Shown: piece after piece, positions 25,133 to 36,515 of the stretch
How positions within the stretch are numbered: the first letter of the stretch is position 1
Layout: every line of letters starts with the position of its first letter
Source of the DNA: Cristatella mucedo
Taxonomy: Eukaryota; Bryozoa; Phylactolaemata; Cristatellidae
DNA: 64,000 nucleotides
NCBI GenBank assembly: GCA_009760855.2
Contig: WPIO01000006.1
Span: forward strand, 7,198,501-7,262,500
Direction: 5' to 3'
The notes under the pieces: generated by a model
Database searches by the model: none
Seen by the model: the letters and a program-made list of their open reading frames with translations, nothing else
Told to the model about the DNA's origin: nothing
Position numbers and translations under genes: made by a program

Positions 25133-25780
25133 TGAAAAACGAAAGCATTTTCTCTAGATTCAGTAGAGTTTGTCGGGGGCGTTCGAAAAGCTGCAGGGAT
25201 GATGGGCTTAGGCTGGGGTACGAAGGTCGCGAGGGTCACTTGTAGCTCGTGTGTACACACATGGCAAACCTCCGCTGTGGGCAATGTCCGGTGGCCCGAA
25301 GCTGCAGAGCAATGCGTTCTCGAGCGGAAGTTTGTCTCTTTTGTCTCGCGCGCCACGCGCAGCGCCGCCGAAGAAAGAAGTGCTCGGCTCACTCGCGACA
25401 GTGCGATCGCAGCGAGCGCGGTCTCTCTGCTCCTCTTAAATGGCAAACTGCGTTAAATGCGGTGAGTGTCGACGGCGTGGCGTCCAACGTCGGAGGCCTC
25501 TCGTCGGAATCAGAAACCGACAGTGCTCATTCGTCACTCACTCCAATCGAATGTATTCTCCTCGAATTCCCGTCGGCGCCGTCGTAGTACTGTTCGTGCT
25601 AATACTGCCCGTTTTGCCGGTCCATTAATCCCATGTTCCTGTTCACGGACTCTCCGGTCCTCCTTCTAGCTTGCCGTTATTTTGCACTGCCCTCGCTCGT
25701 ATTTCTTGATAGTTGCCATTTCACGCTGCCTTCCTGTATTCCTAGCTAGCCACTGCTTCGCGCTGCCTTCGGTAGTCTCA
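25133..25780. other. Moderately CpG-rich, no identified gene
   Basis: The short frame from ATG 25440 ends at a consensus-like donor (AAATGCG|GTGAGT near 25462), but the seven-codon peptide cannot be identified. I list it only as a possible start exon. Confidence 0.25.
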
Positions 25781-25820
25781 GTTCGAGCCTCGGGCCGCTA
25801 GTGCGGCCCGAGGCTCGAAC
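25781..25820. repeat. Perfect 18-bp inverted repeat with 4-nt centre
   Basis: Arms GTTCGAGCCTCGGGCCGC and its exact complement surround TAGT. A strong hairpin in DNA or RNA. Confidence 0.95.
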
Positions 25821-25847
25821 GCCTCTGTTTATAACTCTATTCAGTGG

Positions 25848-26010
25848 GTCGTCGTGATTCGTTCGTCATGTGCATGTACTTGCTTACCGATGCTGCTTGC
25901 CGATGTTACCACCAATCATTTGATAATACTTTGTGCACAGCATCTGTGCAAGTGCCTACAAGGAGATCAAGTTCTCTGAGGGCGCAATGCAAATGTATTC
26001 TTATTATTGT
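25848..26010 (+). mobile_element. LINE-A-related 3' tail
   Basis: 3' UTR and terminal box (AAGTTCTCTGAGGGCGC) with an ATT end. Shares the CATGTGCATGTACTTGCTTAC-type segment with the copy at 21720. Confidence 0.75.
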
Positions 26011-26539
26011 ACAGAGAGACAGTATTTCCCGGTGCCCACACGTATCCTTAGCTAGGTGCTACTTCTTGCTGCCCTCCTGTATCCCCAGAGAGCCGCCATT
26101 TTCAGCCGCCCGGCGTATCGCTAGCTATAGCCGTTGCTTCTCAAGATGACCGCCGCCTACTCCAGGAGGCCTAATACCCGTAGAGCTAGAGACCGACATT
26201 GCTGAGACTGCTACAAAGCCGATCGCAAAAAATCTAGGCATTCTCGCAAGCAAGGCACATCTGATGGTAGGGACACAATTTCGCATCCTCTCTTCGTTCT
26301 GTTCAGCCGGCGTTTCGATGAATGAACCCTGTGGCGGTCGTAGCTTAACCGCGGTGCACTCCCTCTTTCGGTTACTGGGTTGCTTCAACGAATGAAGTGT
26401 GAAGGTAATGAGGTTGACGTCGAACCGTTAGGCGAAAGCGTTCATGGAGGCTAAGTTTGGGCGTAGAGATTAGGCCGGGGACGAAGCGGTCGGTCATCCT
26501 TGCTAGCCAGCTGCCCTATGCGACCCATCTAACGCTAGC

Positions 26540-27235
26540 AAAACCGCCGATCCGGTGCAGCGGCAGCAGTCGTGCCGCCACCGCCGCCGCTGCTTTTAAC
26601 GAGCCCATAAATCAGCTGCCCTTTATTTATTGTGAGGCATTCGTCCTAAGCTACAAGCAAAAGTCAGCGCTACAGACCTCCCACGGCCAGACCGACCGTA
26701 AGTTTGTCAAGTCCCAGTCGCCATGCACACTCCATTCACCTCCGTCAGGCGGTGAGCTCTGCTCTAGCTGGTCTCCCTCGTCGGCGGGTGGCGCCCGCGG
26801 TAAGAGAGGGGACGGTTAGCAGGGGAAGGCGCCGCTGCGCCGGGTGTGCGTGCGTGCGGTGCCCGCCCGCCCGCACGCACACCCGGCGCAGCGGCCTGCC
26901 TGCCTGCCGGGGGCAAGTGAGCTCCCCTTTCGAGCTCGCAGGCGCAGGCCAGCAGCAGCCGGCGAGTAGCATTGGCTAACTAATCGGCAAGCTTATCGAT
27001 CGCCGAGGCAGAGATCGCCTCGTCGGCTTCGTGCTTCGTCGGCTCTTCGCCTTGCCTGGGGCGCGAGGCGACTCCTTTCCGATTCGCCCGCCGTCGGTCG
27101 CCAGAAGGCGAGAAAGTCGCGTCGCAAGTTCACGCTCTCGTCGTCGCTGGCCGCAGCAGCTAGTAAGCGTCCGACCGGCTGGTAGCCGACGGCCTTGAGG
27201 CTATCGTCCACCGCGGCGTGCCTACCCTTATGCAC
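26540..27235. promoter_or_regulatory. CpG-rich block with hairpin
   Basis: GC-rich, CpG-dense sequence with GCC runs, resembling an animal CpG island. I found no exon with convincing borders. A 25-bp-arm hairpin lies at 26831-26895. Confidence 0.35.
26831..26895. repeat. GC-rich inverted repeat
   Basis: The left arm starts GCCGCTGCGCCGGGTGTGCG and the right arm ends with its complement CGCACACCCGGCGCAGCGGC. About 25 bp pair perfectly around a GC-rich centre of about 15 nt. Confidence 0.95.
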
Positions 27236-27404
27236 AGGTGCATAGGGTCGTAAAAGAATCGTGCCGGCGTCGTACTAAACTACCCTATTAGGGCTTACCC
27301 TATTAGGGCTACCCTGGATGCCAAGCGTTCAACATTAGCATCTTAGGGGGCTAGTGGCAGGTAAATGGCTGGCAAATGGAGCAGTTGTTACTTTGCTTCA
27401 CCGC

Positions 27405-27560
27405 CCCCTGGCTCGGCCGGTGGTTAAGGTGCTCGCCATGACCACAGTTTGGCCGTGTCGTGGGCTCGAGCCCCCGCGACATAAGTGAAGCGCCTGAATA
27501 GAGATCAAGTTCTCTTAGGGTGCTATACAGATAAATTACCATCATTACGATTGTTATTAT
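27405..27560 (+). mobile_element. SINE-1 copy
   Basis: Well-preserved head (GCCGGTGGTTAAGGTGCTCG, GTGGGCTCGAGCCC) and LINE-A-like tail (GCGCCTGAATAGAGATCAAG, TTCTCTTAGGGTGCTATAC) with an ATT-type end. Confidence 0.88.
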
Positions 27561-27867
27561 TGTTGCTTCTATCGTAACGAGCACAGTTGCAGCTCATTCC
27601 CCTGTACAACTTGATGGGGCGGTGCGAATTAACGCAGACAACTTGCTTTGCAGAAGGAAACCGATTCGTTCCAATCGAGATCAGAGCCTTTTCTTTGAGA
27701 CCTTGCCGTGTTCCCACTGCCGTCCCATTGAACAAGCGAGCCTGGAGAGGGCGTAGACTCGGTGCACGTCTTTAAAGAAACTGTCACTGGCAAAGAAGCC
27801 TCTGAGGGTTATTTAATTGCTCAAATCCTTCTATTCAAGTTGCACGATGGCGAATGAGGTCAGCAGA

Positions 27868-28008
27868 CGCAGTGCGTAGCGTCTGAGCGCAGCCTAGCGT
27901 AGCGAAATGCCTAGCCTCGTAGCGTCTGAGCGTAGCGTCGTAGCGTCAGAGCATAGCGTAGCTGAGCGTAGCGTAGCGCAGTGCGTAGCATAGCTTAGCG
28001 AAGGGTAG
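27868..28008. repeat. Degenerate (TAGCG)n repeat
   Basis: Roughly 140 bp of GCGTA/TAGCG units with CTGAG interruptions. Higher-order copies of TAGCGTCTGAGCGTAGCG are visible. Confidence 0.9.
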
Positions 28009-28147
28009 TTCTGCGATGCTTCTGATGAAATCGTGGTTAATTGGGAGGGTTGGGTGCTGTGAACCCTCGTACTATGTCTGCTGGAGGGCTCCATGCTAGT
28101 TATGAAGCACGATCCTAGGAGATAATGGGCTTCATTCACTTATTATA

Positions 28148-28992
28148 TATTCCAAAGCGACCTCTCGTTAGACAACCATATCAGCTCCACAGTCATATCT
28201 CCCTATTTTCAGCTACATAACATTGCTAAAATTCGGGCTTGTTTAGATAAGGATACCACGTTTAAGTTGGTCCGTGCATTCGTGACATCTCGTCTTGACT
28301 TCTGCAACTCAGTGCTTACTGGCCTACCAGCATCTGCAATCAGGCGATTGCAGCTGGTGCAAAACTCTGCAGCTAGGCTTGTCTGTCGTGAGCGCCGCAG
28401 TTGCCACATTACTCCACTTCTTGCCGACCTGCACTGGCTACCAGTCAAGCAACGGATCGACTTCAAGGTTTTGTCGCTCACTTTTAGGTCCCTTCATTCT
28501 ATGGCTCCAGCCTATCTCTCCGATATACTCCCCCATCAAGCCAAGCATCGTACCACCCGCTTTTCGGAATCCAACAGTCTACAAATACCTCGTACAAACC
28601 TTAAATCCTTTGGAGACCGTGCATTTAGTTCGTATGCTCCCAAAGCCTGGAACTCCCTCCCGACCTGCGTCAGAACATCCCCTGACCTGACCACATTTAA
28701 AAGGAACTTAAAACACACCTATTTAGGACAGCATATAGTGGGTGCCTGTGATTCGTCCTTCGTGTGTTTATGCGTGCTGACACTGTGCATGCTGCCACTA
28801 ACCACATTTGCATGCTGACCCTGTGCATGTCACCCCTAACCATGTTATTCAGTTTGTTTTTCAAGCATGATTTTACTTACCATTCAATTGCATTTCACTT
28901 TAAAGCAAATATAACGCGCCTAGAAAGAGATTAGGTTCTCTGAGAGCGCTTTATCAAGTGCATAATAATAATTATTATTATTATTATTAATG
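28148..28992 (+). mobile_element. LINE-A copy with complete 3' end
   Basis: The best-preserved 3' end of the family here. It starts within the ORF (TTCCAAAGCGACCTCTCG), runs through the C-terminus, a 3' UTR of about 100-150 bp with tandem GTGCATGCTG/ACCATG-type units, the terminal box (GCCTAGAAAGAGATTAGG, TTCTCTGAGAGCGC) and (AAT/ATT)n. Confidence 0.92.
28267..28818 (+). pseudogene. LINE-A reverse transcriptase C-terminal remnant
   Basis: 183 residues aligned with the C-terminal third of the ORF at 1575-2831. It keeps HWLPVKQR, APKAWNSLP and SPDLTTFK and continues past the premature stop of that copy to its own TGA, giving the likely native C-terminus. No catalytic motifs are included. Confidence 0.88.
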
Positions 28993-29230
28993 GCCCGGTC
29001 ACTCAGCTACATTTAGCGATGTGCACCAACGTATCTCAGCATCACCTTAGGATTTCAGCCCAGCGACGACTTTCCGAAAAATCTTCTAAATTTGATATTG
29101 CATAAACCAAGACGTTTTGTTTTTAACATAAATTTATATTGATTACAAATTTTTTGGATAATTATTTCAGCTTGGGACTTAACATTCACCTGTTGAAAAC
29201 GATGTATGTGCTACTTACAGTAGACCTCTG

Positions 29231-29325
29231 TAATAATAATAATAATAATAATAATAATGCACTTGATAAAGTGCCCTCAGAGAACTTAATCTCTCTCTAG
29301 GCGCTTTACATTAGCTGCGAAGGGA
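29231..29325 (-). mobile_element. LINE-A 3' tail fragment, reverse strand
   Basis: A (TAA)n run, then CACTTGATAAAGTGCCC and AATCTCTCTCTAGGCGC on the minus strand. About 95 bp. Confidence 0.85.
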
Positions 29326-30081
29326 GTTAAGTGTTTAGCTAATGAAATCGCATGCACCTATATTGAGATTTCTTGGCACTTCACTAGCTCAGGGAAAGCC
29401 TGGTCTGCTAGCACTCTGGGTCTTAGTCAGGTAGCAAATCATGACAGTGTGTCTTTCCAAAAAATTCATTTGAAATCACTCTATCCAAGAGATGAACTAG
29501 TGACTGCAAGGGTAGTTGTACCCTGTAGTCGTACGAAATATGATAGCCAGTGACATCGTACGTGCCCTGAGGTTTCCGAGTTTGAGGGCGGAAATGCTGG
29601 TCTGCTACCACTTTACAGACTTAGGTGAAACGCACGGCTTTTCGTATGCTACTAGCAAGTACTCTATTTTGAATTACCCCTGCCCAACACACCATTGTGG
29701 TCCCTGAACTTTCAGCAGTAACCGTGTTACTTTAAAACTATGTCCTTCAGGATCGTTGTGATTCTGACGTCTGTGAACCGGTGGCTACCGGTTCTTGGCT
29801 ATTCTGTCATCTATACAGTTTGAGGCTACTTTTCCAAGCTCATCTTTGGCCTGCGGGCCGATTAACCAGTGTGAGTGAATTTTCTATAGAAGACTTTGCT
29901 TGCTAGTTTTTTTTATTAGCCTAGACCTTTTATGTGAAACTGTTTGAGAAACTACGTTAAGATGAGCTTCTTTGTGAAAACCTTGCCTGACCAGTCGTTA
30001 CTTGCAGCGAAGGCTTCATTAATGGTCACACTAAAGAAACCGGAAAATCAAGGCTATTTAAGCTCTAAAAGGGAAAATTAA
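29326..30081. other. No recognisable feature
   Basis: Nothing supported. Confidence 0.4.
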
Positions 30082-31087
30082 TATACAATAATAATAAAAA
30101 TACATATATTATAGCGGCTTCGGAGAATTCAATCTCTTTCTGGGCACTGTTATTTCACTGCAGAGAAAGCAGGATCGAATGGTTGGCGGTATTGTGCTCA
30201 ATGGCAACAAACATAACATGGTTAGAGGTGACATGCACAAGGTCGGCATGCAAGTATGATTAGTGGCATTATGCACAGTGTCAGCACTCATAAGCACACA
30301 AAGGACCAAAAAATGGACCCACTACATGCTGTAAAAAATATATGCGTTTTAAGCTGCTTTTTAAATGTGATTAAGTCAGGGGATATCATTACGGCAGGCA
30401 GAAGTGAGTTCCAGGCTTTGGGGGCATATGAACTCAAGGCTCCAAAGGATTAGATGTTCTAACGAGGTAAAGGTGAATGATTAGATTAACAAAAGAGGGT
30501 GGTACGATGCTTGGCCTTGCTAGGGGCGTAGATCTGATAGGTATGGTAGAGCCAAAGCATAAAGGGACCTAAACGTGAGTGACAGAACCTTGAAGTTGTT
30601 GCCCAGCTTGATTGTGAGCCGGTGCAGGTGTTGAGAAGTGGTGTGATGTGACAACTGCAACGTCCACGACAGACAAGCCTAGCTGCTGAGTTTTGCAACA
30701 TCTGCAAACGCCTGATTGCAAAGGCTGGTAGACCAGCAAGCAGCGAGGTACAGAAGTTGAGAGATGGTGTGTGACAAATGCATGGACGAATTGAGATGTC
30801 GTATCCCTGTCTAAGCAAGACCAAAGTTTAACAAAGTTATGTAGCTGAAAGTAGGCAAAGTTTACTGTGGAACTGGTGTGGTCGTCTAATGAAAGGCTTC
30901 TTTGGGAAAAGGGATCGTCCCCAAGTCCTTCAAATCGGCTAGCGTTAGACCTATTCTTAAAAAGCCCGGATTAGACACAGAGGTCCTAGCAAACTAACAC
31001 CCAGTTTCCCTTCTTCCTTTCTAATCAAAGATTCTTGAAATAAAAATTGTTACTAAGCAGCTGGTTAAACACATTGAAAATAATGGA

Positions 31088-32002
31088 ATGTCAGAAACAT
31101 TTCAATCAGGGTTCAAGAGGCAGCACTCTACTGAAACTGCTCTCATCCGTGTTAAGAAAGACATTCTACGTGGCAACGACGACGAGAATGTCACTGCCCT
31201 AGCTCTGCTAGATCTGTCTGCTGCCTTCGACACCATTGATCACGAAGTTCTGCTTGAACGATTGAGAACAACGATCGGTCTGGCAAACGAAGCATTGGCG
31301 TGGTTTAAATCGTACTTGTCTGATCACGTTCAATCCATGTCGTGTGGGGGTCAGGTCTCAGACGCGAGAAGGGTCACCTGTGGAGTCCCTCAAGGGTCTG
31401 TACTCGGTCCCTTGCTGTTCTCCATTTATAGACAGCCTCTGGAAAAAGTGATTGAGGCCCATGGAATAGGATATCACTTCTATGCTGACGATACTCAGTT
31501 GTATTTGTCATTCAAACCGTCGGAATCTGCTGCGGCAACTATGAAACTGAATGCTTGCCTTGCCGATATTCGATCCTGGATGTCGGAAAACTTCCTGAAA
31601 TTAAATGATGATAAAACCGAACTGCTGCTCACTGGATACCCTAAGCGTGTGGCTAGTTTAAAATGCTTTGATCTTCTACTAGGTGATCCTATTGTGCGAC
31701 CATCACCACGTGCTCGAACTTTAGGTGTCGTTTTCGACAGCTGCCTCAATTTCAAAGGCTTCATTCAGAAGTCTGCCTCTACAGTTAGCTATCACATCCG
31801 ATCCCTAGCCAAGATTGGGAGCTCTCATCCACAGTGGCTTGCAAAAAATTTGATTAGCTCCTTAGTTCTGTCTCGGCTTGATTATAGTAATTCCCTTTTG
31901 GCTGAGCCACCAAAGAAAGCAACTAGGCTACTGCAGCTGACTATGAATATGGCTGCAAGGCTAGTCTTCAAGTCCCAGAGGTTTGAGCACGTGTCTCCTT
32001 AG
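31088..32002 (+). pseudogene. LINE-B reverse transcriptase, first part
   Basis: 304 residues covering the fingers and palm. Visible motifs are FQSGFKRQHSTETALI, LLDLSAAFDTIDH (motif A), GVPQGSVLGPLLF (motif B) and YHFYADDTQLYL (motif C), followed by the LKLNDDKTELL block of motif D. A TAG stop at 32000-32002 cuts it before the thumb/C-terminal part that follows in the same frame (32021-32470 lies 18 bp on). Catalytic aspartates are intact. The missing N-terminal endonuclease and the stop make the copy inactive. Confidence 0.9.
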
Positions 32003-32020
32003 CTAAAAGAGCTAGGATGG

Positions 32021-32470
32021 TTGCCGGTTGAGCAACGGATACAGAGCAAAGTTCTTACGCTGACCCACAAGGCCCTTCACGGCTTGGCTCCTTCCTACCT
32101 AGCTGAACTGCTGCACCAGTTTCAGCCTCTTCGCGCCCTCAGATCCTGTGTGGATAATAAATTACCTTTCCCATTCCTCTGCTTAGCGACCGTTGGCGAC
32201 AGAAGCTTTAGCTCTACAGGTCCTAGACTGTGGAACTCGCTTCCACAATTCTTACGAAACGACAACTGCTCTCCTACTGCCGACTATGGCACATCCTTTT
32301 CAGCGGTCCTGAGCTGCTACTTCTATGCTACTCACTACCTTGACTGCTCTCCTGACTCTGCTATGCTTCCCACTTTCTCTTTGTTGCGTGAGACGAAGTC
32401 TGTTGGCTACCGAATGCGTGCCGAAAGCCGCTTAGGCTGCGAGTGCGCTATACAAAACCCTCTTGCGTAA
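32021..32470 (+). pseudogene. LINE-B reverse transcriptase, C-terminal part
   Basis: 149 residues in the same frame as the preceding part, so one nonsense change separates them (TAG in CCTTAGCTAAAAG; the copy at 954 reads CCTTTGCTGAAAG). It matches the 1013-1462 remnant over its length (LTHKALHGLAPSYLAEL, GPRLWNSLPQFLR). A cysteine/arginine-containing C-terminus precedes a short 3' UTR. Confidence 0.88.
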
Positions 32471-32650
32471 CACCTTCATGGTCTTTATGACTTTGTGGAG
32501 TTACAGAGATACATTACATTATATTTGGAACAGGACACCTGTATTTCGTGCAGATTCCACAGGAGATAGGCTGGTAGAGCCGATTTTGAGCGTTGGGGTT
32601 TCCAACTTCTGAATTAGACTAGGTTTGCCCAAAACTAGTCAGTTGATTCC

Positions 32651-33049
32651 TATCGTCATTCAATTTAAGAACACGTCCTGCCGTTCGTTGCCTTGTGAAA
32701 CTTGTGAAGCCTTTTCGCTGTCTTCGTGAAGCACGATCGATCGCGAGGTTCGGTCCCCTCTACAATTGTGTCGTATTTTGGTCACACACTCACCCAATTA
32801 TAATTCATGACAAATGTCATGGGTGCTTTTGGTAAACCAATTACGATTCATCGATACCTCCGAGTGTCGGAAGCATAATCACGTAGCTCGAGACTGGTGG
32901 GTTTTATTAGCGACTGGCTTCTGGTTTCTGCGATGCTCTGTTTATATCTCACGCCAGTGCAGCTGAAGATCCACTTCTGTTATGCCCTAGTTTGGCCCTG
33001 GACTAAAGTGCTCCGACTAAATAAACAAGCTCATGTGGGCAAGAGTCCT
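32651..33049. other. No recognisable feature
   Basis: Nothing supported. Confidence 0.4.
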
Positions 33050-33115
33050 GCGTCGTATGTAGAGCGTCTGGAAAGAGATTAAGTTCTTTTAGACACTATA
33101 TTAATAACTTAAACT
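33050..33115 (+). mobile_element. LINE-A 3' terminal fragment
   Basis: GCGTCTGGAAAGAGATTAAG and TTCTTTTAGACACTATATTAA: the last 65 bp of a diverged copy. Confidence 0.65.
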
Positions 33116-33214
33116 TGACTTTTATATTACATGAGACGTTGCAGTGCCTTCCCTGCTATTTGAAGCCATAACGTCAGAGCTAACTAGTACCTAACTTGGA
33201 CCTAACTTGACTTG

Positions 33215-33450
33215 ACGTATGCTGTAAAGGATGCGTGAAATATGGTTAGTGATAAATTGTACGGTGTCAGCACGCATAAGCACAAAAATAAATTGACTAG
33301 GAGACAGCAAATTCTGTGAGAATCAAGTGCGTTTTCAGCTGCTGTTTAACTGTCGTACAGCTAGGGAAGCATTCGTCAAGTTGTGACGTCAGTCTGGAGA
33401 AAGAGAGTTCCTGACTTTGAGAACACAAACTAAAAGCAGTGTTTGTTTAT
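33215..33450 (-). mobile_element. LINE-A 3' UTR/ORF-end fragment, reverse strand
   Basis: Minus-strand 3' UTR landmarks (ATGGTTAGTG, GTGTCAGCACGCATAAGCAC) and the ORF end (GAGAGTTCCTGACTTTG). Terminal box missing. Confidence 0.75.
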
Positions 33451-34906
33451 CATTAATACAGCTTGCATTTTTCAAGACTGGTACAGGCGTAATATTTTTT
33501 ACAAGAGATCAAATGTAGCTGAATGTGAATTTTAATAATGGTTTTCGGTACTTATGCATCTGAAGAGGCAGGAACTAGCAAGGAAAAGTTCCAAAACACT
33601 AACCCGGTACTGAAATGCGTTCTAAATTTTTCTATAGATATGGCGAAATATAAGTATACTGTATTTTTAATCAGGACATGGCAATCCATATTAACAACGA
33701 TAGCCACGAGAGAATGGGGTCCAGCGTTAAGCTTCACAAATTTATTAATGCAACAGCAAAATCCAAGTTTTAAGCCGTAGGAACTGATCAATAGCTAGAG
33801 ACTGCATACAAACTAATTGAATCCTAGTAGATGTGTCATGTCTTCGGCTGCATTTCGCAGTATCTATTAAGCTTCTCTCAATTCAAAATACAAGTCTCGA
33901 TGATATAGACTATCTAGAATTATAGCTACCAGGAATAATAACTGAGTTTAGCTGAGCTATAAAAAAAGCTTCTGTTGCTGAAACTCGGTATTTGACGAAA
34001 GAAAGCCTATAGCCTATATATAGCCTATAATATATATATATATATGTACATATATGGCATATAAATATATATATATATATACACAAAAGATATGGCCTAT
34101 GGCCTAGACAGCTATGGCTGTGTAAGCGATGTCCTCATGTGACTAGAATGATACTGTGTACACAATCTTAGTACATCGTCCATCAAGCCGCGTGCTTGTG
34201 TTTGTTTTAAGAATATTCTGCAGCGGCTGGCTGGACGAACTGTGCCACCTGGGCTTGCGTGCAAGGTCGGCCCATCTCGATATGAGCCGCCATCTCGATA
34301 TGAGCCTTGCAGGCAGCAGAGGAGCTTTCAAAACTTTCGCGACACCCACTGGTCGGAGATGACTGGTCGTTGGATGCAAGCATTGGCGATGCATTTCGGA
34401 ACGCTTTGCAGGCGGCGATATCGTTAGTGCTTACTAGGCGAGCATTATTTAGATATGTCAGAAAAACTGCTCCGTTTGGGGGTTGGCCCTCACCAACCGG
34501 GTGGTTTTCGCTATAGGTAATTGGGCTGACATTAGCTTTTCCGAGATTTGAGGCCGGTAAACCTATCTTCCATACGCGTGGCAAATAGTGCCTCGAGCTG
34601 ATGGCGTTGATACTGTCTTGCACGTCATGTCAGCCAGTCTGGTGGTAGGCTAGGCCTGTATGGTGACTCACCCCGAAGCCCCTAGGGAGCAAACTTCCGT
34701 TGCACCATCTGGAATGCTCGTATTGCACAGAAGTCGAACGTGGCTCTTTCTGTTGAGGTGCGCTCAAAATAGTTTGCCCGCCAGTTATCTGCCGCTTCAT
34801 TCGAACCGTGTACCGAGTTCATCACAAACACACGGAAAGAAGCCCGTCGAAAAAAAGAAATAGTACTTTCGAAGCTTTTTGAGCATAAAACCTGGGAACA
34901 AGTGAT
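33451..34906. other. No recognisable gene; AT-rich patch
   Basis: (TA)n-rich sequence at 34010-34085 and a short direct duplication of CATCTCGATATGAGCC at 34271-34308. Open frames have no support. Confidence 0.4.
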
Positions 34907-35125
34907 GTAATAATAATAATAATTATTATTATTATTATATGTTTGTATAGCACCCTCAGAGAAATGAATCTTTTTTCCAGGCACTTTGCAGATGCTGCAT
35001 GAAAGCATTATCAAATTGATTGATTGGCGGTAACATTCGCAAGCAGCAGGCGTAGTGTAAGCATGCACTTGGGCACGTAGAACGAATCGCAAAGACCAAA
35101 AAAATGCTGTGTAATAAACAGGTGA
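34907..35125 (-). mobile_element. LINE-A 3' end fragment, reverse strand
   Basis: (TAA)n/(TTA)n, then GTATAGCACCCTCAGAGAA and the 3' UTR on the minus strand. Confidence 0.8.
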
Positions 35126-35639
35126 TGTAATACAGTCAGAAACCCGTGAATTTTTTTAGGGGCTTGCATTTCAAAACGACCAAATCAGATTTGTGCTATC
35201 GATTGGCTGTGACTCTTTGCGAACCTCTACTTTCAGAAAAGTAGTAACTGTCAGGCATAAAGCATGTTGTAATTGACCACACGAAGTTCAGCACCGCGAC
35301 TAAATGAGCCTCCCTACACGTTCTACCAAACTACCTAATACGGACTTTGCTTAGGGAGCTCCGTTTGAAGGTAATTCCAGCAGTCCTCTATGGGCCGAGC
35401 ATAGCCTCGCTTATGACCCTGAGAAACTCCACCTTCGTCAAACTACACCGACGGCGTACACTCATAGATAAAGACTGGTGATAAAAGGCCCGAGCAAATG
35501 GCATTCAGTAACGCCTAGCAACCGGCGAGCTAGTTGCAATTCCCACCAGACTTGAGCGGGAATCCGCATACGTAATGCGTCGAGGCGCATACTGAAGTTT
35601 CTCATGTTCGTGCGTGGCTCAGTTTCGGATCGGGTAATT

Positions 35640-36300
35640 TAGCAAGCTGCTTTCAGCTTCCAGCTTCTGCTTACGAATCGACGCTCGACGCTGCGACGCG
35701 CGCCGCCGCCGCTTTTGTCGCTTCTTTTAGCCTTCGTCTTCCGCATTCCCTGAGGCAGCCATCGAGCCTTCTTTGTGTGCGTGAGCAATCGTCGACGGCC
35801 TCGCCCGTCGTGAACACGCGTCGCACGCTTCGCCGGCTCTTGCAGTTGCGATGCAGCGAGATTGCTCAGACACGCTCGGACACGCTCAGAGGAAGCCTGG
35901 AGGACAAGAGGCCGACGGCGCTCAGCCGTCAGTGCTGAGCGCCGACTTGTGCAAGAGACGCAGCGGCCTGGATCGGCCCGGCTCGGCAGCCGGCAGAAGT
36001 GCCGGCGGTTGGCAGTGGCAGCCAACGGACAGCCCGGACATCTGGTGCACGAGACTGCCCAGCCACTGGCGGGCCAACAAGCTGCTCAAGCAAGCGTTCC
36101 TAGTCAAGCTGTCATCGGCGGCAGCCAACGGAAGTAAAGTAGTCATAATGGCCGGCAACGACGAAAATGACTGCGCCGAGCTCCGGGGAAATATCTCGCA
36201 CGTTAAAGATGGAACCGCTAAGTTTGGTGACCTTCGCTTCATCGGTCGCAGCGGCAGAGGTGCGAGCTGCAGCCGAGGTCGCTGAGTGCAGTTGCACATG
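35640..36300. promoter_or_regulatory. CpG-rich block around RUNX exon 1
   Basis: GC and CpG content rises sharply over RUNX exon 1 and its upstream flank, as at many developmental gene promoters. No TATA box or initiator could be assigned with confidence. Confidence 0.45.
35851..36259 (+). CDS. RUNX: RUNX transcription factor, coding exon 1 (N-terminus and first part of Runt domain)
   Basis: First identified coding exon of a Runt-related transcription factor, the DNA-binding alpha subunit that pairs with CBF-beta to control developmental genes. The Runt domain starts at about residue 58: TDSPDIWC (60-66), LPSHWRANK (69-77), MAGNDEN (100-106) and DLRFIGRSGRG (127-137). Arginines and lysines matching the known DNA contacts are present (R74, K77, R129, R133, R136). 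The second of the two cysteines usual in RUNX (RUNX1 C81) is alanine (A75). The first 57 residues are low-complexity and unrecognised. The exon ends in phase 1 at AGAG|GTGCGA (GT 36260-36261), which restores glycine with exon 2. ATG 35851 is the first in the open frame. A TTGCAG acceptor ends at 35845, so an upstream exon may exist. Confidence 0.92.
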
Positions 36301-36515
36301 CATACGTTCACTTCTATTAAGCGGCTGGCTTGAGCCACGGTTCACTGTCACGTAAGGAACCCAGATGCAAGTGCATTTTAAATGCTGGCACTAGAATCGC
36401 TAAATGCGACCTAGTACTATTAGTGCTCACGAAACGAACTATTTCCGATGACATTACTTTGTATTCTTCTATGGCAAAGCTATAAGCCGACGGGTTCGTT
36501 TTTAGTAACAATAAT

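Larger units (their letters stand above)
30908..32523 (+). mobile_element. LINE-B non-LTR retrotransposon, 5'-truncated, nested
   Basis: Contains most of the reverse transcriptase ORF, a short 3' UTR and the terminal ACATTACATT. TTTGGGAA at the left edge and TTTGGAAC at the right edge look like a target duplication of about 7-8 bp. It has no endonuclease region, so the copy is 5'-truncated. It is related to LINE-A at the protein level but clearly a different family, with an ACATT-type rather than ATT-type end. Confidence 0.9.
30082..32650 (-). mobile_element. LINE-A copy, reverse strand, split by LINE-B
   Basis: The 3' tail starts at the left (30082-30150). ORF sequence continues on the minus strand to about 30908, is interrupted by a plus-strand LINE-B, and resumes at about 32524 (TTTGGAACAGGACACC) to about 32650. 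The two parts are contiguous in the family consensus. All frames are broken. Confidence 0.88.

Noticed and set aside
27283-27317. TTAGGG/CCCTAA-like motifs suggesting interstitial telomere repeat
   Set aside because: Only isolated, alternately oriented hexamers, not a tandem array.
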